A stretch of DNA of 64,000 nt, taken from NCBI RefSeq assembly GCF_013385425.1, contig NZ_JACAQA010000004.1, forward strand, positions 62,001-126,000, given 5' to 3'. The notes under the pieces were generated by a model. That model was not told where the DNA came from. It ran no database searches and saw only the letters and a list, made by a program, of their open reading frames with translations. Origin of the DNA: Pseudomonas gingeri. Lineage in GTDB: Bacteria; Pseudomonadota; Gammaproteobacteria; Pseudomonadales; Pseudomonadaceae. The translations under genes were made by a program, and so were the position numbers. This document shows, piece by piece, positions 8,545-16,299 of this stretch (within the stretch, counting starts at the first letter, position 1; every line of letters begins with the position of its first letter).

Positions 8545-9207
8545 TCAGTCTTTGGCGGAATTTTCACCGATCAGCATGTAGATTCGGAACAAGACGACGC
8601 AGCTGAACAGTTGCAGGAAACTGTGGGCGCTGTCGATGATCAGCATCAACACCGGGTTCTGCGGTGCCGGGTAGACACTCAGGCTCAACCCCTTGAGCAG
8701 CCAGAGTGGACCCATTACACACAAGATGCAGGTGAAGGTTAGCCAGAAGTGGCCACGGCTCAAGGCGAAGCTCTCCTTCATCGCCCGCAACGGCTCGCGC
8801 CCGCGCAGCACCAGCAGGTATTCGGAGAAGGCCAGGATCACGGTCAGCCAGATACCGGGAATGAAATACAGCGACAGGCCCAGCACGATGGCAATGGTAT
8901 TGACCGCCGAGAGCAGCGCAAAGCGCGGCCACAGGCGCAGGGACATGGCCAGCAGATCGCGATTGGCTGGCGCTTCGCCACGGCTGCGGGCATCGAGAAA
9001 CAGGATCAGCGCTGCCGTGTAGAGCGGATAGACCAGCAGTCCGGCCACCAAGCCATAGGCCGGTGAAGCATCCGGGCCCACAGCGTTGTCCAACACCTGC
9101 TGGAGCAAGGTTTCGAAGATCACCAGCGGCAGGCAGAGCAGGGCAATCTGGCGCAGGTTGCGCTGGAAAAAATACAGGGAATCGCGGATTACATTGAACG
9201 GGTTCAT
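8545..9207 (-). CDS. yciC: YciC family inner-membrane protein
   Basis: A 220-residue protein starting at ATG 9207 (MNPFNVIRDSLYFFQRN). It has about five to six membrane segments, including GLVAGLLVYPLYTAALILFL and ALLSAVNTIAIVLGLSLYFI. It belongs to the UPF0259/YciC family of inner-membrane proteins of unknown function. The longer opening to 9243 adds a non-conserved polar extension and is rejected. It is the first gene of a likely two-gene unit with the EEP protein. Confidence 0.85.
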   Translation of the reverse strand: MNPFNVIRDSLYFFQRNLRQIALLCLPLVIFETLLQQVLDNAVGPDASPAYGLVAGLLVYPLYTAALILFLDARSRGEAPANRDLLAMSLRLWPRFALLSAVNTIAIVLGLSLYFIPGIWLTVILAFSEYLLVLRGREPLRAMKESFALSRGHFWLTFTCILCVMGPLWLLKGLSLSVYPAPQNPVLMLIIDSAHSFLQLFSCVVLFRIYMLIGENSAKD

Positions 9208-9389
9208 CGGTTGTCTATCGCGCAGGCTGAGGCAGAGCCCCACTTTAACCGATGGCGCGGGCCGACACTCAAATGTAAACGTTAGGTAAGGACTATTGAA
9301 ACTTCCAGTAACAACCCCATAACTGAGGGACGCCTGACCCGGTTGGGTCGAGGCGATCGATTTCTACCCGGCAATCTAATGAGGTCGCC

Positions 9390-10175
9390 ATGAACAGCGA
9401 AGAGCAAACCCTGATCGATGGACTGTTTTCACGGTTGCAGCAAGCCGGAATGGACTCAGCCCCGCGTGACGCCCTGGCCGAGGCGCGGATCAAGGAACAC
9501 CTGACTCGCCAACCGGCTGCACCGTACTACATGACCCAGTCGATCCTGGTGCAAGAGCACGCGATCAAGAGCCTCGACGAACAGAACAAGCAACTGCAGG
9601 CGCAGTTGCAGCAGCTTCAGGACGAATTGCAGCAGGCCCGCGCCCAGAGCGCCGCGCCGGCGTCGAGCAGCGGTGGTTTCCTGTCGAGCATTTTCGGTGG
9701 CAGCCGCGATCCGGCTCCAGCGCCTGCACCGAGCAATTCCGGTGGCGGCTGGCGTGAGCCGGGGCGTCCTGGGTTCAATGCTCCGCCACCGCAGCAGAAC
9801 TACAACACCCAGCCCAACTATCAGCAGCCTGCCTACGCCCAGCCCGCGCCACAGCAGGCGGCCCCGGCGGCGCCCGTGGGTAGCGGCTTCCTTGGTGGCG
9901 CGCTGAAAACCGCGGCCGGCGTGGCCGGTGGCGTGATGCTGGCGGAAGGCATCAGCAGCCTGTTCCATCACAACCAGCAGCAACCGCAGATCATCGAAGA
10001 AATCATCGAGCCGAGCCCGATGAGCAACAACGGTGGTGGCGGTGGTTGGGGCGATGATCAGCGTATGGCCAACAACGATTCCTGGGGCAGCAATAACAAC
10101 CAGGGTGGTTTTGCCGACGCCGATTTCGATGACGACAGTTCCTCCTTTTCTGGTGACGACGACTCCTTCGTCTGA
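9390..10175 (+). CDS. DUF2076 domain-containing protein
   Basis: A 261-residue protein of the DUF2076 family. The N-terminal third is helical with a predicted coiled coil (about residues 55-90, Gln/Leu/Glu-rich). A Pro/Gln/Asn-rich linker follows (about 95-160), then a Gly/Ala hydrophobic segment (FLGGALKTAAGVAGGVMLAE). The end is very acidic, rich in Asp, Ser and Asn. The family is described as putative periplasmic, but no signal peptide is visible. The start ATG at 9390 follows GAGG. Function unknown. Confidence 0.88.
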   Translation: MNSEEQTLIDGLFSRLQQAGMDSAPRDALAEARIKEHLTRQPAAPYYMTQSILVQEHAIKSLDEQNKQLQAQLQQLQDELQQARAQSAAPASSSGGFLSSIFGGSRDPAPAPAPSNSGGGWREPGRPGFNAPPPQQNYNTQPNYQQPAYAQPAPQQAAPAAPVGSGFLGGALKTAAGVAGGVMLAEGISSLFHHNQQQPQIIEEIIEPSPMSNNGGGGGWGDDQRMANNDSWGSNNNQGGFADADFDDDSSSFSGDDDSFV

Positions 10176-10198
10176 CCCTCTGTTTGGGTGAACACAGC

Positions 10199-10276
10199 CC
10201 TGTAGGAGCAGGGCTTGCCCGCGAAGAGGCCCTTGAGGCCGCCAAAAGCTTCGCTGGCAAGCCATGCTCCTACAGG
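10199..10276. repeat. REP pair
   Basis: CCTGTAGGAGCAGGGCTTGC, inner AGGCCGCC/AAAAGCTTCGC, then GCAAGCCATGCTCCTACAGG as the inverted copy. Confidence 0.9.
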
Positions 10277-10457
10277 TTTTTGCGTGATTCGCCAAATCTG
10301 CGTTCGCCGCCTCAAGCCCATCAGAGGCCTGAAGCGCTGACACTTACCCCGCCGATTATTCGCTGAACCTTCCCCCGGGCTGGCATACTGCGCACCTAAT
10401 CGCTTCCGAGCGCTCGTCATCACCCGCCAGTGCGCTTTTGCGCCATGAGGATTCGCG

Positions 10458-10937
10458 GTGAAGAAAATCGCTGTGTTCGCCGATGTGCAGAACCTCTACT
10501 ACACCGTTCGCCAGGCCTATGGTTGTCACTTCAACTATGCCGCTCTGTGGGCTGATATCAGCCAGCGGGGAGAGATCGTCGAGGCCTACGCCTACGCCAT
10601 CGATCGCGGCGACAGCAAGCAGCAGCAGTTCCAGCAGATCCTGCGCAACCTGGGTTTTACGGTGAAACTCAAACCCTATATCCAGCGCAGCGACGGCTCG
10701 GCCAAGGGCGACTGGGACGTGGGCATCACCATCGATATCATGGACGTGGCGCCCCATGTCGACGAAGTGGTGCTGGCTTCCGGCGACGGCGATTTCGACC
10801 TGTTGCTCACACGCATCATCGACAAGCACGGCGTTGAAGCCGTGGCCTATGGCGTGCCGGGGCTGACGGCCAACTCGTTGATCCGTGCCGCGAGCCGCTA
10901 CGTGCCCATTGAAGGCGCGTTGTTGTTGAAAAACTGA
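10458..10937 (+). CDS. NYN domain (LabA/PIN-like) protein
   Basis: A 159-residue protein starting at GTG 10458, with GAGGA upstream. The sequence is a single NYN domain, a PIN-like ribonuclease fold. It opens KKIAVFADVQNLYYTVRQ (first acidic residue D9, plus N12) and carries KGDWDVGITIDIM and VLASGDGDFDLLL, which supply the remaining acidic metal ligands. The LabA branch of this family is present in most Pseudomonas; the substrate is unknown, RNA being the best guess. It is followed 26 bp later by the exonuclease gene and is probably cotranscribed with it. Confidence 0.88.
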   Translation: MKKIAVFADVQNLYYTVRQAYGCHFNYAALWADISQRGEIVEAYAYAIDRGDSKQQQFQQILRNLGFTVKLKPYIQRSDGSAKGDWDVGITIDIMDVAPHVDEVVLASGDGDFDLLLTRIIDKHGVEAVAYGVPGLTANSLIRAASRYVPIEGALLLKN

Positions 10938-10963
10938 AACCGATTTTGCAAAGGGCTGGGCTT

Positions 10964-11575
10964 TTGGAACGTATTGCGGTCATCGACTTTGAAACCACGG
11001 GCATTACACCGAACGCGGGGTGCCGGGCTACGGAAATCGCCGTGGTCATCCTGGAACAAGGGCGCATCGTCGACCGTTACCAGAGCCTGATGAATGCCGG
11101 CGTGAGAGTGCCGGCCTTTATCGAACAGTTGACCGGCATCAGCAACGCCATGTTGCGCACCGCACCGTCGGCGGAGCGGGTGATGAACGAGGTCAACGAG
11201 TTTGTCGGTACGACTCCGTTACTGGCGCACAACGCCGCGTTCGACCAGAAGTTCTGGGATTACGAACTGGGTCGGATCAAGCGCACTCGGTTGCAGAACT
11301 TTGCCTGTTCGTTGCTGTTGGCACGACGTCTGATGCCGGCGGCGCCGAATCACAAGCTGGGTACGCTGACTGCGTTTGCCCGCTTGCCGCACACGGGGCA
11401 GGCGCACCGGGCCATGGCCGATGCCGAGATGGCGGCGAACCTGCTGGCGCATATGGCCGGCGAGTTGCGCGACAAACATGGGGTACAGGCGTTGTCCCAT
11501 GATTGGTTGTGCAAATTGCAGAAGGTGCCGGCGGCGAAGATCGGTGAGCATTTGAAGCGCTATCGGGGCGTCTGA
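10964..11575 (+). CDS. DEDDh 3'-5' exonuclease (DnaQ-like)
   Basis: A protein of about 203 residues of the DnaQ/RNase T exonuclease superfamily. Exo I is VIDFETTG, Exo II is LLAHNAAFDQKFWD and Exo III is HRAMADAEMAA, giving the full DEDDh set. No polymerase-epsilon-like extension or helicase is attached, so it is a stand-alone exonuclease, possibly for RNA or for DNA repair. No ATG is available at the N-terminus. TTG at 10964 with AAAGGG upstream is preferred over TTG at 10946. Confidence 0.85.
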   Translation: MERIAVIDFETTGITPNAGCRATEIAVVILEQGRIVDRYQSLMNAGVRVPAFIEQLTGISNAMLRTAPSAERVMNEVNEFVGTTPLLAHNAAFDQKFWDYELGRIKRTRLQNFACSLLLARRLMPAAPNHKLGTLTAFARLPHTGQAHRAMADAEMAANLLAHMAGELRDKHGVQALSHDWLCKLQKVPAAKIGEHLKRYRGV

Positions 11576-11682
11576 AGACGCTGCTGTGATATTGCAATTT
11601 GTCGTGTGGTTTTTAGGAAATGTCGTACTGCGGGTGGCGATCTGTGCTGTCTTTTCCGAGCGGTGCAGTGGCGTTAGCCTTT

Positions 11683-11800
11683 GTCCTGTCATCGCCAAAT
11701 CGGTGACAGGGCGTAGGAACCCTTGCAATTGACTCTTTCGATACTGAACAGCCACCATACTCGCTGGTTTTGTCGCCAGTGTTCCCCTCATGGTGGCCGT
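11683..11800 (+). ncRNA. candidate C4/CI-type antisense RNA
   Basis: This is the structured first half of a 350-bp leader upstream of the BRO-N gene. It holds a hairpin with a 10-bp stem, CCTGTCATCG (11685-11694) with CGGTGACAGG (11701-11710). GGCGTAGGAACC (11711-11722) is complementary, with one mismatch, to GGTTCCTACCCC at 11843-11854 downstream. GCCACCAT (11751-11758) is complementary to ATGGTGGC (11790-11797). Such self-complementarity between a short processed RNA and its own downstream leader is the layout of P1/P7 C4 and P4 CI immunity RNAs, which control antirepressor genes. Boundaries are approximate. Confidence 0.45.
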
Positions 11801-11906
11801 GCGCGGGCACGTTGATTCGTGGCCGAGTGTCCGAGAGAGCTCGGTTCCTACCCCGCGTACGGCTGCCACCCAAGTCCGTAGGAAGGCTTTTATGGCAGCT
11901 CCTTGA
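11790..11906 (+). CDS. possible 38-residue leader peptide
   Basis: A short frame opening MVAVRGHVDSWPSVRESS. Its stop TGA at 11904-11906 overlaps the first in-frame TTG of the BRO-N frame at 11903, and its start codon lies inside the ATGGTGGC self-complementary element. Phage C4/CI modules contain a comparable small frame (icd or ash type) whose translation governs the downstream antirepressor gene. The composition is otherwise unremarkable, so translation is only a suggestion. Confidence 0.35.
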   Translation: MVAVRGHVDSWPSVRESSVPTPRTAATQVRRKAFMAAP

Positions 11907-11926
11907 ATCTCTCGGAGTATTCCAAA

Positions 11927-12493
11927 ATGGAAAAAGTCATTCTCGAAAGCCACGCTGAAACCATACAAAAACATCTTGATGACGGCGCTGCTACTGATGC
12001 GTCAAAGCCGCTTGGTCTTGCCGTTAACATTGCTTTCGAACCACACATTTTTACCCACCATCATCTAAAGCTCCGGGCCTTGCTCCTGCATGACGAAGCC
12101 TGGTTCTGCGCCCGTGATATCGGGCATCTGATGGGAATCGAGTGGCATGAACGCAAAGCCATCAAGCTCGATCCGGATCAGCGGCGAGTGCTGAAACTTA
12201 AGGGTAGCGGCCGATCTGAAGATCATCTGATGCTCAGCGAATCCGGCGTCTACGCGATGTTGGTCTATCACTACCTGCCGGAGAATCGCCATCTGCGCCA
12301 ATGGCTGACGCATCAGGTGCTGCCGATGTTGCGCGGCCAGCCGCAGCCGGCGTTGACCCAGGCGCCGAGCCTTGGAATTCTGGAATGGGATGGCGGTGCG
12401 TTGAGTCTGCTGCACTGGCGCAAGGAGCCGTGGATTCGTCTGCGTGATATGCCGCAGGTGGTGCCGGTCAGTGGGTGTGGCAGCGTCTGGTAG
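11927..12493 (+). CDS. BRO-N domain antirepressor-like protein
   Basis: A 188-residue protein starting at ATG 11927, with CGGAG ten bases before. The BRO-N fold occupies about residues 45-125: LLHDEAWFCARDIGHLMGI, then LMLSESGVYAMLVYH and LRQWLTHQVLPMLR. This DNA-binding domain is typical of phage antirepressors. The C-terminal 60 residues have no recognisable DNA-binding or KilA-C domain. No integrase, phage structural gene or repressor is near, so this looks like a domesticated or stranded phage regulator, still carrying its phage-type leader. Confidence 0.85.
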   Translation: MEKVILESHAETIQKHLDDGAATDASKPLGLAVNIAFEPHIFTHHHLKLRALLLHDEAWFCARDIGHLMGIEWHERKAIKLDPDQRRVLKLKGSGRSEDHLMLSESGVYAMLVYHYLPENRHLRQWLTHQVLPMLRGQPQPALTQAPSLGILEWDGGALSLLHWRKEPWIRLRDMPQVVPVSGCGSVW

Positions 12494-12514
12494 CTAGCGA
12501 CCATTTGAAAGCTG

Positions 12515-12544
12515 AACGCCGCGCTGGGAACAGTGCGGCGTTTT
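12515..12544 (+). terminator. terminator after the BRO-N gene
   Basis: AACGCCGC (12515-12522) and GCGGCGTT (12535-12542) form an 8-bp stem around a 12-base loop, continued by TT. Confidence 0.7.
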
Positions 12545-12558
12545 GGTATCCGAGCACC

Positions 12559-12900
12559 CTAGTTGAGATCTTTAACCAGGCAGTAGTGCACCAACCAGTC
12601 TTGCACGTTCTGGACTTGATTCAATATCAGGTGTATGACGGCGACGTCGTTAATGGTGTCGTAGCTGTAGATGACACGGTAGGGGTTGTAATTCAGTTCC
12701 CGGTACTGCAAAGCGCCCAGTTCTGCCGCTTGTTGGCAGAGCTGCCCAGATTGAGGGTGATCGCTGAGTCGCCGGTCTATTTTATCTTCAAGATCACCAA
12801 AGTATTTTGAAGCGGTCTGAATGCCTACTTTGTCGGCGAGATAAAACTCTTGCGTGTCGATTGAGCTGATGGCCGTGTTAGTGAAAACGATTTTTGTCAT
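12559..12900 (-). CDS. type II toxin, RelE/ParE family
   Basis: A 113-residue RelE/ParE-superfamily toxin. The pattern is classical: an N-terminal strand (KIVFTNTAI), two helices ending [11 protein letters not shown], then the antiparallel sheet including [16 protein letters not shown] and [17 protein letters not shown]. Arg in YRVIYS and the C-terminal HLILNQ are the usual family landmarks. RelE-like members cleave mRNA on the ribosome and ParE-like members poison gyrase; this sequence is not decisive. Its ATG overlaps the antitoxin stop by 4 bp, so the pair is translationally coupled. Confidence 0.88.
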   Translation of the reverse strand: MTKIVFTNTAISSIDTQEFYLADKVGIQTASKYFGDLEDKIDRRLSDHPQSGQLCQQAAELGALQYRELNYNPYRVIYSYDTINDVAVIHLILNQVQNVQDWLVHYCLVKDLN

Positions 12901-13133
12901 TTTCTGGCTCTGCGGGCCCGCATTTCATCAGCTGTCAGGAACTTACCTTCCGAGTATTCGCGGGAGCTGATTGCGAGCAGCTTGACCAGCGCCAATGCCT
13001 CGTCTCGACGGACGCGGTCCTCATAGGATTCGATGACGTAAGCGGGCTTTCCATTCTGCGTAACGATCATTGGTTCTTGAAGATCCAGATCGGAGGCATG
13101 GGATTTCAGGTAGCTGATTGTCTCGACTCGCAT
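12897..13133 (-). CDS. type II antitoxin, Phd/YefM family
   Basis: A 78-residue antitoxin starting at ATG 13133 with GGAGA upstream. The N-terminal Phd/YefM DNA-binding fold includes the family landmarks [20 protein letters not shown], and the C-terminal half is a basic and acidic helix that would wrap the toxin. It precedes the toxin and overlaps it by 4 bp, the usual order for conditional cooperative autoregulation. The longer opening to 13280 would run into the neighbouring lrp gene and is rejected. Confidence 0.88.
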   Translation of the reverse strand: MRVETISYLKSHASDLDLQEPMIVTQNGKPAYVIESYEDRVRRDEALALVKLLAISSREYSEGKFLTADEMRARRARK

Positions 13134-13260
13134 GAGTGGGTGTCTCCATCGCGGCACGAATATTTGCGTTAGATAGTCAGGTTGGGCTCTGGCACGTTGC
13201 GCAGTATGACCTGAATTCGGCCTGAATTTGAACCGTTCGTAAGATTTTCTCCCGAATCTA

Positions 13261-13722
13261 TCATCCCTTTGTTTTTCCATTCATGTCCAAATGCCCCAAC
13301 GGCACCCGCCGCTCAATCGCGCTCGACAGCACAATCGAGGTCTTGCTGAAGCCGAACTGGGCAATCCGATTGATCAGTTGCTCCAGCTCCGCCATGCTTC
13401 CCACCGCGGCCTGCAGAATCACGCACGGGTCCCCGGTCACCCGATGGCATTCGGTAATCTGCGGAATCTGCGCCAGGTCGTCATAGACCTGTTGCTTGCC
13501 ATGCTGGTTGAGCCGCAACTCGATCACGCACTGGATCGGCAAACCGATCTTCGCCAGGTCCACCTTGGCCTGATACCCGGTGATCACCCCACTGCTTTCC
13601 AGCTTTGCCACCCGCTCCGCCACCGCCGGCGCGGACAGGTTGACCTTGCGCGCCAGTTCGGCGAACGAGGCACGGCCATTGTCCAGCAGCTCACCCAGGA
13701 TCAAACGGTCGTATTTATCCAT
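13261..13722 (-). CDS. Lrp/AsnC-family regulator, divergent from yedA
   Basis: A 153-residue Lrp/AsnC protein: winged helix-turn-helix at residues 3-60 ([20 protein letters not shown]) and RAM domain at about 65-145. It is transcribed divergently from the yedA-like exporter with 161 bp between the start codons, so it most likely controls that exporter, which would fit amino-acid efflux. The intergenic stretch is AT-rich (ACTTATTATTTTCC), as expected for an Lrp target. It is a distinct paralogue of the Lrp protein at 1113-1592. Confidence 0.9.
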   Translation of the reverse strand: MDKYDRLILGELLDNGRASFAELARKVNLSAPAVAERVAKLESSGVITGYQAKVDLAKIGLPIQCVIELRLNQHGKQQVYDDLAQIPQITECHRVTGDPCVILQAAVGSMAELEQLINRIAQFGFSKTSIVLSSAIERRVPLGHLDMNGKTKG

Positions 13723-13883
13723 CCACAGGCTCTCTATTGTGCGGGCTTTCGAAACAATGGTCGAAACCCCTGATATCCATGCTTTACAAAGTGTACTGGC
13801 CTTATAACACGGTTTTGTAACTTATTATTTTCCAGGCGCCTTTCTAGAATAAGCCTCCCTTGCCCTGCCTGGATCCGCCCCCC

Positions 13884-14774
13884 ATGTCTGCCCCACGCCG
13901 TTTCCCGTTACCGCTGATCGGTGCTTTTTTTGCGTTGTATTTCATCTGGGGCTCGACCTACCTGGCCATTCGTATCGGCGTGGAATCCTGGCCACCGTTG
14001 ATGATGGGCGGCATCCGTTTTGTGATCGCCGGCAGCCTGCTGTTTGCCTATCAACGTCTTCGCGGCGTACCGGCACCGACCTGGCCGCAATGGAAAGCAG
14101 CGGCGGCCATCGGCGTGCTGCTGCTCAGCTTCGGCAATGGCGCGGTGACCCTGGCCGAGCATATGGGCGTGGCCTCGGGCGTCGCCGCGCTGACGGTGGC
14201 CACGGTGCCGCTGTTCACCTTGCTTTGCGGCTATTTCTGGGGCAACCGCAATACCGGTCTTGAATGGGCCGGCATTGTGCTCGGCCTGATCGGTATCGCC
14301 CTGCTGAACATGGGCTCCAACCTGCAAGCCAGCCCGCTCGGTGCCGGCCTGCTGCTGTTGGCCGCCGCGACCTGGGCCTTCGGTTCGGTGTGGAGCAAGC
14401 ACTTGCCGCTGCCCCAGGGCGGCATGGCCAGCGCGGCGGAAATGCTGGTGGGTGGCGTGGTGTTGCTGATGGCCAGCTTTGTCCGCGGCGAGCGCCTGAC
14501 CCAGATGCCCTCGACCGACGGCTGGATCGCCATGGCTTACTTGACCGTCTTCGGCTCGATCATCGCCTTCAACGCCTATATGTACCTGTTGAAGCATGTG
14601 CGCCCGGCGGCGGCGACAAGCTATGCCTATGTCAACCCGGCTGTGGCGGTGCTGCTGGGCATCCTCTTTGCCGGCGAGCACATCGGCTGGCAGGAGTGCA
14701 TGGCCATGGGCGTGATCATCAGCGCCGTGGTGTTGATCGGTTTACCGCAGTGGCGCAAGCCGAAAGAGGCCTGA
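13884..14774 (+). CDS. yedA: EamA-family exporter, YedA type
   Basis: A 296-residue drug/metabolite transporter with ten membrane segments in two EamA repeats. It opens with FALYFIWGSTYLAIRIG, typical of YedA/RhtA-type exporters, and the second repeat includes AFGSVWSKHLPLP and YAYVNPAVAVLLG. These proteins export amino acids or small toxic metabolites. ATG 13884 is chosen over the upstream TTG at 13860, which adds only MPCLDPPP. Its divergent Lrp neighbour suggests induction by an amino acid. Confidence 0.9.
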   Translation: MSAPRRFPLPLIGAFFALYFIWGSTYLAIRIGVESWPPLMMGGIRFVIAGSLLFAYQRLRGVPAPTWPQWKAAAAIGVLLLSFGNGAVTLAEHMGVASGVAALTVATVPLFTLLCGYFWGNRNTGLEWAGIVLGLIGIALLNMGSNLQASPLGAGLLLLAAATWAFGSVWSKHLPLPQGGMASAAEMLVGGVVLLMASFVRGERLTQMPSTDGWIAMAYLTVFGSIIAFNAYMYLLKHVRPAAATSYAYVNPAVAVLLGILFAGEHIGWQECMAMGVIISAVVLIGLPQWRKPKEA

Positions 14775-14832
14775 CAGGGTAAACTGCCGCGCATTGCTTT
14801 ACGGCGCTGACACTTTTTCCTACGGTACTTCC

Positions 14833-16167
14833 ATGACATTCGCCACACTCGGCCTGATCGAACCCCTGACGCGGGCCCTGGACACTCTGGGTTACCAGAC
14901 CCCCACACCGATCCAGGCCCAGGCCATTCCCGCCGTATTGGCCGGTCGCGACCTGATGGCCGCGGCCCAGACCGGTACCGGCAAGACCGCCGGTTTTGCC
15001 TTGCCGCTGCTGCAGCTGCTGACTCTGGAAGGGCCGAAGGTCAGCGCCAACTCGGTGCGTTCGCTGATCCTGGTGCCGACCCGGGAGCTGGCCGAGCAGG
15101 TGCATGAAAGCGTGCGCCAGTACGCCGAGCACCTGCCGCTGAGCACCTATGCGGTGTACGGCGGCGTCAGCATCAACCCGCAGATGATGAAGCTGCGCAA
15201 GGGCGTCGACCTGCTGGTGGCGACCCCGGGTCGTCTGCTCGATCTCTATCGTCAGAACGCTCTCAAGTTCAACCAGTTGCAGACCCTGGTGCTCGACGAA
15301 GCCGACCGCATGCTCGACCTCGGTTTCCAGGAGGAGCTGGGCAATATCTACAAAGCCCTGCCGAAAAAGCGCCAGACCCTGCTGTTTTCCGCAACCTTCT
15401 CCGATGCCATCCGCCTGCTGGCCGGGCAGATGCTCAACGATCCGCTGAGCATCGAAGTCAGCCCGCGCAACGTGGCGGCCAACACCGTCAAGCAGTGGCT
15501 GGTGACGGTGGACAAGAAGCGCAAGCCGGAGCTGTTCGTGCACCTGATGCGCAAGCAGCACTGGAAGCAGGTCCTGGTGTTTGCCAAGACCCGCAATGGC
15601 GTCGACCAGTTGGTGGAAAAACTCCAGGGCCTGGGCATCAATGCCGACGGCATCCATGGCGACAAACCACAAGCTACCCGCCAGCGCGCCCTGGACCGCT
15701 TCAAGGCGAGCGAGATCCAGATCCTGGTGGCCACCGATGTGGCGGCCCGTGGCCTGGACATCGAGGACCTGCCGCTGGTGGTCAACTTCGACCTGCCTAT
15801 CGTGGCCGAGGACTACATTCACCGGATCGGTCGTACCGGCCGTGCCGGCGCTACGGGTGAGGCGATTTCCCTGGTCTGCGCCGATGAGGTGAATCTGCTG
15901 TCAGCCATCGAGACCCTGACTCGTCAGACTCTGAAGCGTCAGGACGAAGCCGGTTTCGAACCGGATCACCGGGTGCCGGACACCGATGCCTCGGGCAGCG
16001 TGATCAAGAAACCGAAGAAGCCGAAAAAACCGAAAGCCTCCGGTGGCAAGCGTAACCTGGGCAAGTGGGTCGACAGCGGCGAGAAGCCGGAAGATGTGGT
16101 GCAGTCGATCAAACCGGTGCGCAAGGTGCCGGTGTTCAATACCGGGCCGCGCAAGCGCAAGCCGTAA
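14833..16167 (+). CDS. rhlE: DEAD-box RNA helicase, RhlE type
   Basis: A 444-residue DEAD-box helicase starting at ATG 14833 (MTFATLGLIEPLTRAL). Q motif TPTPIQAQAIP, motif I AQTGTGKT, motif II DEAD, motif III SAT, motif VI HRIGRTGRAG. A basic Lys/Pro-rich tail (KKPKKPKKPK, residues about 390-444) replaces any structured C-terminal domain, as in RhlE proteins acting in ribosome assembly and cold growth. The upstream in-frame ATG at 14794 lacks homology to family N-termini. It is a single-gene unit followed by a REP pair. Confidence 0.92.
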   Translation: MTFATLGLIEPLTRALDTLGYQTPTPIQAQAIPAVLAGRDLMAAAQTGTGKTAGFALPLLQLLTLEGPKVSANSVRSLILVPTRELAEQVHESVRQYAEHLPLSTYAVYGGVSINPQMMKLRKGVDLLVATPGRLLDLYRQNALKFNQLQTLVLDEADRMLDLGFQEELGNIYKALPKKRQTLLFSATFSDAIRLLAGQMLNDPLSIEVSPRNVAANTVKQWLVTVDKKRKPELFVHLMRKQHWKQVLVFAKTRNGVDQLVEKLQGLGINADGIHGDKPQATRQRALDRFKASEIQILVATDVAARGLDIEDLPLVVNFDLPIVAEDYIHRIGRTGRAGATGEAISLVCADEVNLLSAIETLTRQTLKRQDEAGFEPDHRVPDTDASGSVIKKPKKPKKPKASGGKRNLGKWVDSGEKPEDVVQSIKPVRKVPVFNTGPRKRKP

Positions 16168-16210
16168 GGCGAGCATTGATGCCGTGTTGGCTGCAGGGTC
16201 AACACGGTCA

Positions 16211-16290
16211 TTGTAGGCTTGCTGGCGATGGCGTCCTTGAAATTGATGCAAGGTCCAAGGGCCTCATCGCCAGCAAGCCGGCTCCTACAG
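16211..16290. repeat. REP pair, one arm eroded
   Basis: TTGTAGGCTTGCTGGCGATG on the left lacks the AGCC of the core; the right arm CATCGCCAGCAAGCCGGCTC is complete and followed by CTACAG. Confidence 0.8.
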
Positions 16291-16299
16291 TTGTCCGCG

